DNA from: Polytrichum commune
Lineage: Eukaryota > Streptophyta > Polytrichopsida > Polytrichales > Polytrichaceae
Assembly: GCA_950295325.1 (NCBI GenBank)
Contig: OX485807.1
Coordinates: 32,511,440-32,575,439, forward strand
DNA: 64,000 bases
Reading direction: 5' to 3'
Shown here one piece after another: positions 35,466 through 49,029 of the stretch (position 1 is the first letter of the stretch; each line of letters begins with the position of its first letter). The notes under the pieces were generated by a model. That model was not told where the DNA came from. It did not search any database and saw nothing but the letters and a program-made list of their open reading frames with translations. A program made the translations under genes and the position numbers.

Positions 35466-36574
35466 TTGAGATGCATATTGCGGAGCATGGCAAATTGAAG
35501 ATTCTCTTTCTCTTCTCGTGATCACGTATGCCCTCCCAATAATGTTAATCATCGGACCTTGTATGATTAATATGTATACTTTGAGCACATAGTGACACGT
35601 GTCTTTTTGGTGTCCGTTCTTAACTACAAGTCACGTTATGTATGCCACTCAAATATCAAGGTAGACACATGTTTGTACACGTTTTTGCGCCATGTGTTTG
35701 ATTAAGGAGAGTGACCATAAAAGGCACATACTTTAGGAGCTAAGATAGGCAAGTCTATTATGGTTACCTCCAAAAAGCTTGACCTTTTTTAATGTGCAAT
35801 AAATGCCAAGAAAGAATATCTAGTCGACGAATAAATCTAGTACGTATATAATGCCATAAGATTGAAATTAAGTTGTCTAAATCTCAATTTGCGATAATTT
35901 TCCAAAGAACGTATATGTGATCTTCTTAAGTGATTACATTGGTGTGCCTAGAATAGCTAATGCTAAGTGGGTGTCGAGCTATTGACTTTTTTGGCTAACG
36001 TAAACCATAAGTTGTTGTAATAATCCTTAGAATATTATTAAAAATGAATATTTTAGGAAGACATTGAACCATTTTCTCTCAAAAGTAGGTGTTTGAATAG
36101 GCCGGTGTTTGAATAAGACATGTCTACTTTAAGAGCTTTTATTTCTCTATCGTTTGTCGTAAGGTCCAAATAATATCTCTAGAAGCTTGAGCTAAGCATA
36201 TTATGAATTTATTGGCTCTATCCTATGGACGAGATCTAGGGGTGGACTCTCAAATGTGCCAAACTTTCGCAACCACAACTAGCGTGTTAGTAATGTGCAT
36301 GGAAGATGTGTGGACCATATTAGAATGAACCCCTGTAAATTAGAGAGGTAAACTGTGAAGTTTTTGGAACTTGTCTAGTGATCTTTAAGAGAGATTCTTG
36401 TGGAACATCATGGCTTATAGTTTCTATTTATATTTTACCTTGAAATGGCTAACTAATCCAATATAATTCCCAAAGCAAAAAATTAGGTTGAGCCACAATA
36501 TATGTCTAGAAGTCAAAGTTGTAAATTACAAAGAATGCTTCAAAATTAACATGGCCCCCCAATAATTATGCATT

Positions 36575-37036
36575 TTGGCACTTGTAGAAGCAATGTCATA
36601 TATTGTGCATAATCTTAATGGGATTTCATGGTTTCTTGTAGAGGAGGTTGTTGGCTCAAGATCAAACTCAATCACCTCCTGCGCCGACATGTATCAAATC
36701 GTGAAGATTGCACAAGCTCTCACAACATTATGTGGAGAGTTACGAGATGGGAGGAACCCCACTACTACAGGTGCTCACAAGGTGAAGGATGCTTCTGCAA
36801 AAGGGAACTACTTATTGGAGGTGGCCAATCTAATCGAAAATGCCACCCCAAATACTCCACATTCCCTACCATCAATTGGTATTGGTCATGACGTCATGAA
36901 TCCCATGTTGTATCATGAGTCCTTGGAAGTCGTGGCCAAAGCCCTTCAACAAAATTCCCTCGGCAAGGAAAACATGTCTCAACTCGTTCATTTCTTACAT
37001 CTTTTGGGAGGTGACTTGTTGGACATTACAACATGA
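36575..37036 (+). CDS. Conserved unknown reading frame, repeat copy 3
   Basis: The longest version of the family (153 codons), closest to the copy at 6559-6942. That copy has lost the upstream frame through a small indel near 6580. The core runs from the MYQIVKIAQ stretch to LLDITT with TGA. A CTTGTAG just before AAGCAATGTC (36582-36588) and a second TTTCTTGTAG (about 36631-36640) are candidate acceptors, so the annotated N-terminus may be intronic. The downstream DNA is shared non-coding repeat. Function unknown. Confidence 0.4.
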   Translation: MALVEAMSYIVHNLNGISWFLVEEVVGSRSNSITSCADMYQIVKIAQALTTLCGELRDGRNPTTTGAHKVKDASAKGNYLLEVANLIENATPNTPHSLPSIGIGHDVMNPMLYHESLEVVAKALQQNSLGKENMSQLVHFLHLLGGDLLDITT

Positions 37037-39579
37037 AGATGCGATAGCTAGGTTAGATATACCATAGTAGCTTGGGTATGGGCACCCTATAGTGGTTTAG
37101 GTCCCCAACCCTCAATATCGGGTTAGAAGCCTTGAACGAGTAAAAATTATGATTTGGAATTGTTGTTTATATGTTGAAGCTTCTTTTGTAGCTAAATGTG
37201 TGGTGAAAAGTGTAAGAACAAAGCTTGATTGTAAATCAAATGACAAATCAACAACGTGTGATTTGAGCTTGGATTAGCAAAGGCTAGGTTGCACACATCT
37301 ACATCTATCTCTAAGGGGTTGTGTGTTGAAATAGTGTGGGGAGGAAAGAAAGTAAAAGAAACGTTGATGTTCTTCAAATCGACGTGAATGTGAGCCTGTT
37401 ATCCTAAAAAAAATCAACATGGAATAATTTATATGTATTTGTGGAAGGATTCGTTCATTGTCCATCACACACATATCATCTTTGACTCTATTATTAATTA
37501 TATGAACAATCCATGTGTAGTGATACATAGTTGTGGAGGTTTTAGTGCATCTTACAATTGATTGTCAATTTGAGCTCCATGCTTCAATAAAAGAGACTAG
37601 ATGCTCAACAAGTAAAAAGAAGGTAAGAAAATTGGTGTTCATATTAGGGCTCATACTCTCTTGGAGATTTGGAAAAAAACAAACAAACAAACAAACAAAC
37701 AAAACAAGAACAACACACACACACACACACATCGGATGGACAACAAAATCAGTTATCCAACACATACTTCCCCTGTCCACCGGTCTGGGTATTGGATAAG
37801 GTTGAGGCACCTATAGTCGACCAAGTTACATGTGTGTGTTGTCAAAGTTAATGCCAAAATTTACGCACTGTTGAATTTTTGTTATTCCATTATGTCACAT
37901 ACTACACTAATTCTCTATTATCATGCATCCATCTTTACAACTGCATACGTCTTTAATATCACGTCCATTTTGGTTGGCACATGCATGATATTAGGAAGGT
38001 TAGAGTATACTTTTAAACAAATGCCAAACTCTCTTATTATATGGGTTATAGATTCCTCAACCTTAAAATGAGCTGTCCTAGAGGTAATTGACCACACAAT
38101 CTTGGTATTGCGTGGTTGGAAGGATGTGGAATGATGCGTAGCTTGTCGCATAGATTCGCTAGAATCAAATTGAACGCAGGCTGAATTGCTTCGAGGATAT
38201 GTCAGGGTCACAACATTTATGTTTGGAGCATAAAAGAGGACGCCAAGGAAATTCATTTCTTTCAACAAAATTCCATTGGTGCATTTCCTCTAGCTGGAAT
38301 AAATCAGCCCTGATTCTGCCTGTTATTTATATTTATGTGAGGGCATTGGCGCTTGATGTTAATATATGACTTGGTGTCACGGTTCGGGTTTGTGTCTTTG
38401 AGTGTAGGATTTTTGGGGAGGGATATGCTGAGTGTAGTAAATGAGAAGGGACCACAATTAATCATTTGGAAGATTGAAGCAGCACGGGCAAACCTGCAAG
38501 TGAAACGTGGTTACTGTGATCTTGCAATCTTGATTCAAGCAACCGAAGAGTAAGTTGGCTAATTGAGCATCCAACAGCCATACAACACCAACAATTAATA
38601 CGAAAATAAGAGAGATCCTTCGGAAGCTTATCTCGAATGCAGAGAACAATGCTAGAGAGATGCTAGTGAGAGGCGGCACGACATGACTTCATTGATGAGT
38701 TGTGTTCATGGGTCCAACATAGATTCGAGACTAAAACTTTAGATGTTGGAATCCCACTGCTTTAGATTGAACCTAAAGTACGGGCAATTGAGTAATGTTA
38801 TGGGCTGGGGATTTGTGGCCTTCAAGTATTCTCATAGCTAGAGCAATCTTCATTTGCTTTCATCTCGTCAATGATTATGCCAATTTTATTACAAGCAACT
38901 TAAGCAATATTATATAATAAGATACTATTGTTTCTCGTGCAAGGTAATATTAGTACATGCATGTTGGAAAATTGTAAAAATAAGCTAAGTTAGCACACTA
39001 GGTTGCTGACTTTGTAATTTTGCCCCCTTGCGTTCATGTGGGAACCTCCTCATCCTTGCCCCTTCATATGCCACATAACCAACTTATAGGGTTAGGCCTT
39101 GCTTCTCTTCGTCTTTGTAATCGGCACACCCAAGCTTTCCTCTACTTCGTCATTGTTTATCCTTTCTAATGAGACCTTCATGCTCTTCTTATTTTTGAGG
39201 ACCCATCATCTTTGAGATCATCTTTGAGATCATCTTTGAGATCTTCATCATCATCAACATTGTATGTGTCTAGTATCTCATTTTCTAGACCTTCATTTTT
39301 TTTTGGAGAGAATTATATTGCTTTGAGATCACAAATTTATACTATTTATCATATGTGCATTAACTTCTTCTTTGACATATGTGTCTCCTTCTTGATCCAT
39401 GAAATCTTATTTGCTTCTCATTATCCTTAAAATCAAATTTCTTCTCTTAGTTTTTAAAAAGGAATTATTTCATTAATATTGGTAACACATTCTTCATTAA
39501 GATCACATTGATCATTGTGTTCTTTGATATCACTTCTATTCTATTGCGACTTTTATATTGGATGGATGAGAGGTACACT

Positions 39580-40731
39580 CAGGGGTGTTTTTTCACAAGG
39601 TCCCTAACATGTCTAGGGACATGTTCATAAAAAGAAAACATTTCCAGTGGACGGGTTCTTAGAAAATGAACCGGTTTTGGGACGTGTCAAATTCAGTTTG
39701 GACGGGTTCTAAAAATAACATTTAAAAAAATTAATCGGAATCGTGATGGGGGTTGAGACTTGAACCTGCAAAATCAATCCAACTAATAAATAGACAACGC
39801 TTGCACTATCCTTGCAAAGACAACGCTTCCACCATCTTAGGCACATGTAAGGCTCAAATATCTACTCATACATTGAACCAACAACTTACAAGCTCAACCC
39901 TGCAATTTGCTAGGGTTTAACTCGAATTAACAGAAATTTCCTGCATAGCCCTCGAATCTGCACTCAACCCACAACAAAAGAGAGGAATAAGACTCTCAAG
40001 ATTTAGGATGCTATTGAATCGAACATATGCAACTGAAAGCTAAAGCAACTGAGAGACCGGTGAGAGATAACTTGATTGCAGTCGTCAAATGAACCGGTTG
40101 AGTTTGAGAAAACACCTGTTGAAGTTCAAGATTGCAGGAGAAGATTGTTCCAGCGGCACTCTTCAACTTCTTGAATTCGAGTTAGTTTCAAATGAACCGG
40201 TTGAGTTTGAGAAAACACATGTTGAAGTTCAAGATTGCAGGAGGAGATTGTTCTAGCGGCACTCTCCAACTTCTTGAATTCGAGTTAGTTTCAAATGAGC
40301 CGGTTGAGTTTGAGTGATTGAGTTTGAGTGATTGAGTTTGAGTGACTGAGTCTAGTTCAGTTTCTCTGAACTAGTCTGTGGACAAACAGACAAAATGGGG
40401 CAGTGGCAGGCTGACAAATTGGTAATTATAATAGAAAAACCAGAAATGAACGAAGATAGTAAGATACTATTGTTTCCAAGTGGCAAGTGCACCAATCACA
40501 TGCCGACATCTTTCGGGTTATCTTTATCGATTTGTTTTTTCCTTTAACCTTTTCATGGACGGGTTGGTTTAGAAATTACCGGTTTTGGGACGGGTTGTTT
40601 TTTCTTCAACCTTTCCATGGACGGGTTGGTTTTGAAATTACCGATTTTGGGACGGGTTGCAATTTTTTTTGCCTTTCAATTCGAGGTTTTGGGACGTGGA
40701 CGGGTAAAAACTTTGTGAAAAAACAGCCCTG
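39580..40731. mobile_element. Non-autonomous hAT element (1152 bp)
   Basis: Terminal inverted repeats CAGGGGTGTTTTTTCACAA / TTGTGAAAAAACAGCCCTG with a perfect 8-bp duplication GGTACACT (39572-39579, 40732-40739). Two or three paralogues keep the empty site (near 3363 and 9930). The interior contains a 103-bp direct repeat, about 2.2 units starting at 40085, 40188 and 40291, and CGGTTGAGTTTGAG words. No transposase. A B-box-like GGTTCAAGTCTC occurs on the minus strand near 39757. Confidence 0.9.
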
Positions 40732-41109
40732 GGTACACTCACATGCCTGCCAGCAGGAGGTATTTTAGGGATGGAGGTGATCGAATGGGACTCAACTAGA
40801 GCGCGCAGGAAGGAACCAACTGGGCCTCAATCCCTGGCTACCTTTCCGCATGAACCAGGGACTTGGCCCCACTGGATTCCCATGGTTTCGTGTTCACTTT
40901 CAACATATATAGCACTTTCCAAACCTGCACACTTTCAAAAAGCAGAGCACTTTTGAAACCAGAGAGCCCCATCAGATTCCGACATGTGGTGTCTGTATTC
41001 ATGTTCAACTGGTTTGCTATAAAACCCTTTCATGGCTCATTTCTTTCACCGACTTGCCTCTCACTCGCCTCTCGCCAGCATCGCTCCCTGTCGTAAAGAG
41101 GCACCAGGC

Positions 41110-42541
41110 TGATCCAACCTTTTCCTTTGCATCGATTCAAGGCTGCTGTGTGGCTGCTGGATGCATGTTAAGCTTCTTACTCCATCCTCGGCTGCAATAA
41201 TCAAGCTTGCGACATCACAGTAACCTCGTGTTCATTTGCAGGTATTCCTCTGCTTCCGCTGCCACTTCATTGCTCTTCCAACCAATTCCTTCTGGTCTAA
41301 TAGATAGTTAATAGCATGAAGCTTAGTTGTAGACATCTTCAATTCTCCCATTTACACTTCTTCCATCTCGGCACTTTGAATGCGTGGATTCAATGAACGA
41401 CTGTGGAAGTGTTGATAGAGCTAGGTGCTTGAGCTTGTTGTCGACATCTGCAAATCTTCTCCCTGGTTGATCCGACCTTTTCCTTTGCATCGATTCAAGG
41501 CTGTTTTGTGGCTGCTGGATGCATGTTAAGCTTCTTACTCCATCCTCGGCTGCAATAATCAAGCTTGCGACATCACAGTAACCTCGTGTTCATTTGCAGG
41601 TATTCCTCTGCTTCCGCTGCCACTTCATTGCTCTTCCAACCAATTCCTTCTGGTCTAATAGATAGTTAATAGCATGAAGCTTAGTTGTAGAAATCTTCAA
41701 TTCTCCCATTTACACTTCTTCCATCTCGGCACTTTGAATGTGTGGATTCAATGAACGACTGTGGAAGTGTTGATAGAGCTAGGTGCTTGAGCTTGTTGTC
41801 GACATCTGCAAATCTTCTCCCTGGTTGATCCGACCTTTTCCTTTGCATCGATTCAAGGCTGTTTTGTGGCTGCTGGATGCATGTTAAGCTTCTTACTCCA
41901 TCCTCGGCTGCAATAATCAAGCTTGCGACATCACAGTAACCTCGTGTTCATTTGCAGGTTTTCCTCTGTTTCCGCTGCCACTTCATTGCTCTTCCAACCA
42001 ATTCCTTCTGGTCTAATAGATAGTTAATAGCATGAAGCTTAGTTGTAGAAATCTTCAATTCTCCCATTTACACTTCTTCCATCTCGGCACTTTGAATGCG
42101 TGGATTCAATGAACGACTGTGGAAGTGTTGATAGAGCTAGGTGCTTGAGCTTGTTGTCGACATCTGCAAATCTTCTCCCTGGTTGATCCGACCTTTTCCT
42201 TTGCATCGATTCAAGGCTGTTTTGTGGCTGCTGGATGCATGTTAAGCTTCTTACTCCATCCTCGGCTGCAATAATCAAGCTTGCGACATCACAGTAACCT
42301 CGTGTTCATTTGCAGGTTTTCCTCTGCTTCCGCTGCCACTTCATTGCTCTTCCAACCAATTCCTTCTGGTCTAATAGATAGTTAATAGCATGAAGCTTAG
42401 TTGTAGAAATCTTCAATTCTCCCATTTACACTTCTTCCATCTCGGCACTTTGAATGCGTGGATTCAATGAACGACTGTGGAAGTGTTGATAGAGCTAGGT
42501 GCTTGAGCTTGTTGTCGACATCTGCAAATCTTCTCCCTGGT
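41110..42541 (+). repeat. Tandem array, four units of 358 bp
   Basis: Units start TGATCC at 41110, 41468, 41826 and 42184, with near-identical sequence. The three identical 79-codon minus frames at 358-bp spacing are shadows. Paralogues at 10.2-11.1 kb and 34.7-35.1 kb have one unit, so this is a local amplification, not a genome satellite by itself. Confidence 0.95.
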
Positions 42542-42810
42542 TTAAGGTCATAACTGAGTGGGAACCGGTCTTGGGTTCAAAATTCAATCGTCTCCCAAAC
42601 TGTGTGGATAATCCAGCTAATTCTGACAACTTTGCAATCTCTTCTAATGTGATATGTGACATGCGATTGCTTGGGGACTGTTTTTTCAATGTTTTTCGAT
42701 GTGTATTTATACCTGTATGTTATTGTATGTTTTAATAACTGAGAAATTATCCCCCTGCCTATTTCTCCAGTTCGAATGGAACTCAGGTATGTGGTCCTCT
42801 TGTAGATTCC

Positions 42811-42841
<31 letters not shown>

Positions 42842-43493
42842 TATGCAACACTTAGATCGGCTTGAGAATAGCCTAATTCAGTTAGTACTTGCACAAGCCA
42901 AAGGGGAGCCAAATATTGCTATTTTAAGTTTCAGGTTGAAGTTGAGATGCATATTGCACAGTAGAGCAAATTGAAGATTCTCTTTCTCTTCACGTGATCA
43001 CGTATGCCCTCCCAATAATGTTAACCATCGGACCTTGTATGACTAATATGTATACTTTGAGCACATAGTGACACGTGTCTTTTTGGTGTCCGTTCTTAAC
43101 TACAAGTCACATCATGTATGCCACTCAAATATCAAGGTAGACATATGTTTATACACGTTTTTGCGCCATGTGTTTGATTAAGGAGAGTGACCATAAAAGG
43201 CACATACTTTAGGAGCTAAGATAGGCAAGTCTATTATGGTTACCTCCAAAAAGCTTGACCTTTTCTAATGTGCAATAAATGTTTAGAACAAGGAACAAAT
43301 CTAGGACGTATCCAATGCCATAAGATTGACATTAAGGTGACTAAATCTCAATCCCAAAAAAATTATGCAATCTTCTTAAGTGATTACATTGGTGTGCCTA
43401 GATTAGCTAATCCTAAGTGAGTGTTGAGCTATTGACATTTGTGGCTAACATGAATAATAAGTTGTTGTATTAATCCTTGAATAATATTTAAAG

Positions 43494-44643
43494 GGGATTG
43501 ATATTTCCACACCTTTTTTGGCTAGATTCAGACCTTTTTGCCGGTTCGGTTGCCGTGTCATTGAGACGCTATATATGAGATTCTTCATGGTGCATCCGGA
43601 CCGTTCATCCACCAAGGCCCATCCAAGGGCCTCAATGATCCTAGGTGGCGGTGGGGTGGGGGGCGGGGTGGGACCGTGGGCCTCATGTCTTTTTTGGGGA
43701 GGCCGGATTTAGGGTGGTGTCTGGCCTAGTGGCTTGGCGTACTTATTATATAACTAGCTTGTTACCCTTACTCTACTTACTAAATGACTAGTTGGTCACC
43801 CTTACTCTACTTACTGAATAACTAGTTGGTCACCCTTACTCTACTTACTAAATAACTAGTTGGTCACCCTTATTCTACTTACTAAATGACTACAGTAGTT
43901 GGTTACCCTTCCTCTACTTACTAAATAACTAGTTGGTCACCCTTACTCTACTTACTAAATAACTAGTTAGTTACCCTTACTTGGTATTTTGGTAGGCTAT
44001 CATGTTACAACCTTATAGGTGTCCATATCTAACTTCAAGACTTGCACATATATACATGTCCAATTAAGAAGAGTGACCACGAAAGGCCCATATACATTTG
44101 TAAATAATTGTATCCTACTTAGTGTCACCTACATTACATAATCTATGTCTTGAAGTTAGGTATGGACACCTATAAGGTTGTAACATGATAGCCTACCAAA
44201 ATACCAAGTAAGGGTAACGAACTAGTTATTTAGTAAGTAGAGTAAGGGTGACCAACTAGTTATTTAGTAAGTAGAGGAAGGGTAACCAACTAGTCATTTA
44301 GTAAGTAGAGTAAGGGTGACCAACTAGTCATTTAGTAAGTAGAGTAAGGGTAACCAACTAGTTATATAATAAGTACGCCTAGCCACTAGGCCAGACACCA
44401 CCCTAAATCCGGCCTCCCCCAAAAAAACATGAGGCCCATGGCCCCACCCCGCCTTGGTGGCAAGCACCACCCCCGCCCCCCACCCCACCGCCACCTAGGA
44501 TCATTGAGGCCCTTGGATGAGCCTTGGTGGCAACGGTCTGGATGCACCATGAAGAATCTCATATATAGCGCCTCAATGACACGGCAACCGAACCGGCAAA
44601 AAGGTCTGAATCTAGCCAAAAAAGGTGTGGAAATATCAATCCC
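43494..44643. mobile_element. Foldback Mutator-like MITE with tandem repeats in both arms
   Basis: Ends GGGATTGATATTTCC and its complement; arms of about 550 bp. The flanks TATTTAAAG and TATTTAAAA match at 8 of 9 bases, and the empty site is visible at 12047-12058. Each arm carries a 34-bp repeat (ACTAGTTGGTCACCCTTAC..): about six to seven units on the left (43751-43985) and five in inverted orientation on the right (44209-44380). The central loop is about 44041-44145. No coding region is supported; mirrored frames at 43518 and 44386-44619 are an arm effect. Confidence 0.85.
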
Positions 44644-45210
44644 TATTTAAAATAAACATTCTAGCAAGACATTGAACCATTTTGCTCTCAAAAGTAGGTG
44701 TTTCAATAAGTTGGTGTTTCAATAAGACATGTCTACTTTAAGAGCATAATTTTCTCTATTGTTTGCCTGAAGTTCTGTATAACAATTCTAGATTATTGAC
44801 CTAAGCATAATATTAATTTATTGGCTCAACCCTATGGAAGAGACGTAGGGGTGGTCTCTAAAATGTGCCCAACTTTGGCAACCACAACCAATGTGTTAGT
44901 ATTGTGGATAGAAGATGTCTGGACCACATTAGAATGAATCCATGCAAATTAGAGAGGTAAATTGTGAAGTCTTTGGAAGTTATCAAGTAATCTTTAAGGG
45001 ACATTGTTGTGGAACATCATAGCTTATATTTTTTATTTATAGTTTACCTTGAAATGGCTAAATAATCCAAGATAATTCCCAAAGCAAAGAATTACGTTGA
45101 GCTACAACATATGTCTAGAAGTCAAAGTTGTAGATTACAAGGAATGCTTCAAAGTTAATATGGCCCCCGGTAATTATACATTTTAGCACTTGTAGAAGCA
45201 TTGCCATACA

Positions 45211-45645
45211 TTGTGCATAATCTTAATGGTATTCATGCTTTCTTGTAGAGGGGGTTGTTGGTTCAAGATCAAAAACTCAATCACATCCTGCACCAACATG
45301 ATTCACATCATGAAGATTGCACAAGTTCTCACAACATTAGGTGGAGAGTTACGAGATGGGAGGAATGCCACTACTACAGGTGCTCACAAGGTGAAGGATG
45401 CTTCAGCAAAAGGCAACTGTTTATTGCAAGCGGCGAATGTAATCGAAAATGCCACCCCAAATACTGCACATTCCCTTCCATCAATTGTTATTGGTTATGA
45501 CATCATGAATCCCATGTTGTATCCTGAGTCTTTGGAAGTCGTGGCCAAAGCCCTTCAACAAGGTTCCCTAGGCAAGGAAAACATGTCTCAGCTTGTTCAT
45601 TTCTTACATCTTTTGGGAGGTGACTTGTTGGACATTGCAACATGA
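45211..45645 (+). CDS. Conserved unknown reading frame, repeat copy 4
   Basis: Same length and frame as 12616-13050. It has the same MIHIMKIAQ start of the core and LLDIAT end. One change (Tyr to Cys in the AKGN.LLQ stretch) and one His to Tyr are private to this copy. Function unknown. Being in the second half-unit of segmental copy B, it is the direct counterpart of the 12.6-kb copy. Confidence 0.35.
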   Translation: MCIILMVFMLSCRGGCWFKIKNSITSCTNMIHIMKIAQVLTTLGGELRDGRNATTTGAHKVKDASAKGNCLLQAANVIENATPNTAHSLPSIVIGYDIMNPMLYPESLEVVAKALQQGSLGKENMSQLVHFLHLLGGDLLDIAT

Positions 45646-48600
45646 AGATACAATAGGTTATATTTATCATAGTAGCTTGGGTATGGGCACCCTATAGTGG
45701 TTTAGGTCCCCAACCCCCAATATTGGGTTAGAAGCCTTGAGCAATACAAAACTATTTGAAATCATAGGTGAATATGAGGAAGCTTCTTTTGTAGTTGAAT
45801 GTTTGGTGAAATGTGTGAGGAAAAAACCTTGATTGTAAATTAAATAATAAACCAACAACTTGCACAGTTTAAATCTAGTACTTAGACAAATCTAGATTTT
45901 TGGGCAATTCCACACTAAACCATCATTGCTCGCCCACTTCAATATCTTTGCCATGATGTCAAATGTTTGTGCCACACATCATGTCCATGAAGTTTTCATG
46001 TATAATCATGCAAATGGCTATATGGCAAGTACAAATAACGGCACTTGAAGGACAAGTGTTTACATTTCCTCAAAAAAAACTTGCTTATTTCCAAACCCAT
46101 CAAATGTCCAAAATTACCTAAATACTAGTTCTAAATTTGCAAAGACTAGGTTGCACACATGTAGTACTTTTTGGAAGGGTTTTATGTTAAAATAGTATGA
46201 GAAAGAAAGAAAGAAAGAAATGTCAATGTTCCCCCATCAATGTGAATGAGATCCCCTTATCCTAAAAAAAAAATGTGAAATAACTAATGGATTAATTACG
46301 CATAATTAGGCTTAATTACGTTGAATCAAGCTTAATTATTTTGAATGTGTAAGAATAAGTCTTTGAAAGGAGAGGGCATTAATTAAACTAGTAAATAAAC
46401 CAGCTAAAATTAGCACATTATTTCAAGTTTAATTTCTAAATGACATACGTCCCTTCAAATGAGTAAGTCTCGAAAATTACCACCTCATTGCTAATGAGAA
46501 TTTTTTCATATTTCTCACTTTCAAGTTGATGACATGCTTTACTTATGGTATTTAGTGTCATATGCATAATAGTGTCACTCACTCTATTTTGAGGAGTACG
46601 TTAGGTTACACTATTGATCAACAATGTCATCATAAGTGTCACCTCATGACACTTGACATTCAAGTGCGCTTACTAAGATCTTAACATGAGTATGTTCAAT
46701 AATGTTATGAGATGCATGCCTACGTTACACAATGGTGTACAAGTTGACTAAAGTGTACACAAATGACACTTGCCATTAGTATGTTCAAGAATATCTTCCT
46801 CTTGCATACAAAAATATAATCACGTGACACTTGCCATTAATATGCTAAAAATTTATCTCCCCTTGCACATTAAAACTGAAGACTATCATTTGAAGTATCC
46901 CGATGTGCTACTCTGTATATCATAATGTAGATATTTCTTCACTTAAAGAAGTCACTTGTGTTGATGAATGGAATCATACTGGCAATTAGCAGGTGTGACA
47001 CTTTGAGACCTGTAGGCATCTAGTTTTAGGCACTTTGCAAATAGTGTATGTGACACTAATTACCATAAATGGTGTAGTTCCTTCTAAGTTCTCATGATTC
47101 ATCATTGGATGTCTCTAGAGTATTGCATAGAATTATCAAAGACCTAATAATCATGACCTGGCAAGTTGTGTTAACAACAACTCAATATTATATAGAACAT
47201 CCCTATTGAACTATTTACAAGCTGCCCTTTCAAAATGGTTGTGGATTTAGATTTTGAGCAAACATTTATATGCAACTTATCCCTTGTGGCCATAAAAGTA
47301 CACTCTAAACTCCGTAGTTTCACACCTGTGGCAACCAAAGTGCACGTGATAGTTCGGAGTTTTGTAGTGTTAACATGGATGTGTGATACTATAGATTTAG
47401 TGTAGCATGTGACATTATGGAATAACATAAAGGAGATGTGAGGACAATTTGAATCCGTTCTCCTCTCACCTATGCCTGTGTAATCCATTCCACTTGGCCT
47501 TCCCGGGTGATGTGGCGGACGCATGCACCAACATTCAACAAGAGGCATAGGAAGAAGAAGAAGACGAAGAAGAAGAAGACATTCTACATGTTGACACATG
47601 GCGCAATGCGAGGGTGTGGGTTGACTTCTTTGTTGGTTTGCATTAATGACAAATTTTGTGATATAAGGGAGAGAAATGTGACAATAAGGAGTGAGATTTG
47701 AACTACGAACATCCGTTCCCTAGGGTTTATGAATACTAAAGAGTGTGATAACATTATGGAGGTTGATACTACAGAGTTTAGGGTGTATAATGTTTTTTAA
47801 AAGCAACTTCTAATATGTAGAAGAGGTGGGCCTCCACTGGTCGGTGTCGTTCGAGATACTTCGTGTTAGATTGACGTGTCATGTAGACTCACCTCTCCTA
47901 GTAAGTGTCTGTACAAGAGTCATGACTAAAGTAGAATGTTTCGCAGTCCTTGGTGACTTGTTTGGAGATCAAATCAACTGGCAAAGTAGATTTCTGTATT
48001 CTAAAATAGTTCATTGCACCCCCCTCTAGATCGGAAGAGTTTACATGGCCTCATATCAAAGGCTGCACAATATATAGGTACCCAAAATTGTGGCCACAAT
48101 GAAGGGGGTGCATGTGAGTACAAAAAGCAACCACATCACTGGGTGTTTATCCACTACAGTGCATTTTGCGTATGCGAAATGGTGCGGGCATGATGGTCAA
48201 CAGCATTAACTCCAGCATGGACTTGACCAGTGACGGGGGAGATGTTTGGGCATAATCAAGTCCAACCGGTTACATGTTGATGACATTCTCCAGTTTTCTT
48301 TTAATAATAAAATGGGGTATATTCTATAAATTCCTCTAAAATGATCGGTAATTTTCCTGAAGTCTTGAACTTCAACCGGTCATTTCTCAAACTCAACCGG
48401 TTCATCTGTAACTAACTGCGGGTTCTCCCCAATCATAGAACTTGACACACTGTAGGACCTATACACCCTTAACTATACAATGGGAGAATCTGCACAAATT
48501 TTGATGATGTGAATAACTTATATTCTGTTAGCAAGAGAAGGTCCAGTATCGGGGAGATGTTTGGCCATAATCGGTTGTGATCCTAGTGTTTGCAAGTCCA

Positions 48601-49029
48601 ACCGGTTACATGTTGACTGTAATATGGTTGGGTTCTCCCCAATATCATGAACTTGACACACTGTAGGACCTGTACACCCTTAATTACACAACGGGAGAAT
48701 CTGCACAAATTTTGATGATGTGAATAACTTATATTCTGTTAGCAATAGAAGGACTCATGAATGGGAGTGGCGTTGACACTTGATTTCACAGTTTCATTTG
48801 CACGCTGGCCATCCTCATTGGGCCCACAGCACATCGCCTGATTGATTGGACTGCCACTGTGCAATTGGCTGCATGTGGCTTTGCCTCAGTGCACACTGAA
48901 CTCCATAAACCAAGCTACAAAAACCCACCATAGCTTATTGCTGTTACCAATTCACTTGAGTCTCACTATATTTAGTGTTTGATTATATTTAGAGTTGCTA
49001 CCATCCTACCCTGCTCAACACTAATTTTC
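45646..49029 (+). repeat. Non-coding tail of segmental copy B
   Basis: Counterpart of 13051-17110. It contains a GAA-triplet run (47550-47580) and a tandemly duplicated block (about 48240-48540 and 48545-48740) with AGTCCAACCGGTTACATG words. No gene recognised. Confidence 0.6.

Noticed and set aside
41323-42278. Three identical 79-codon frames
   Set aside because: Shadows of the 358-bp tandem unit; the single-copy paralogues have different or broken frames.
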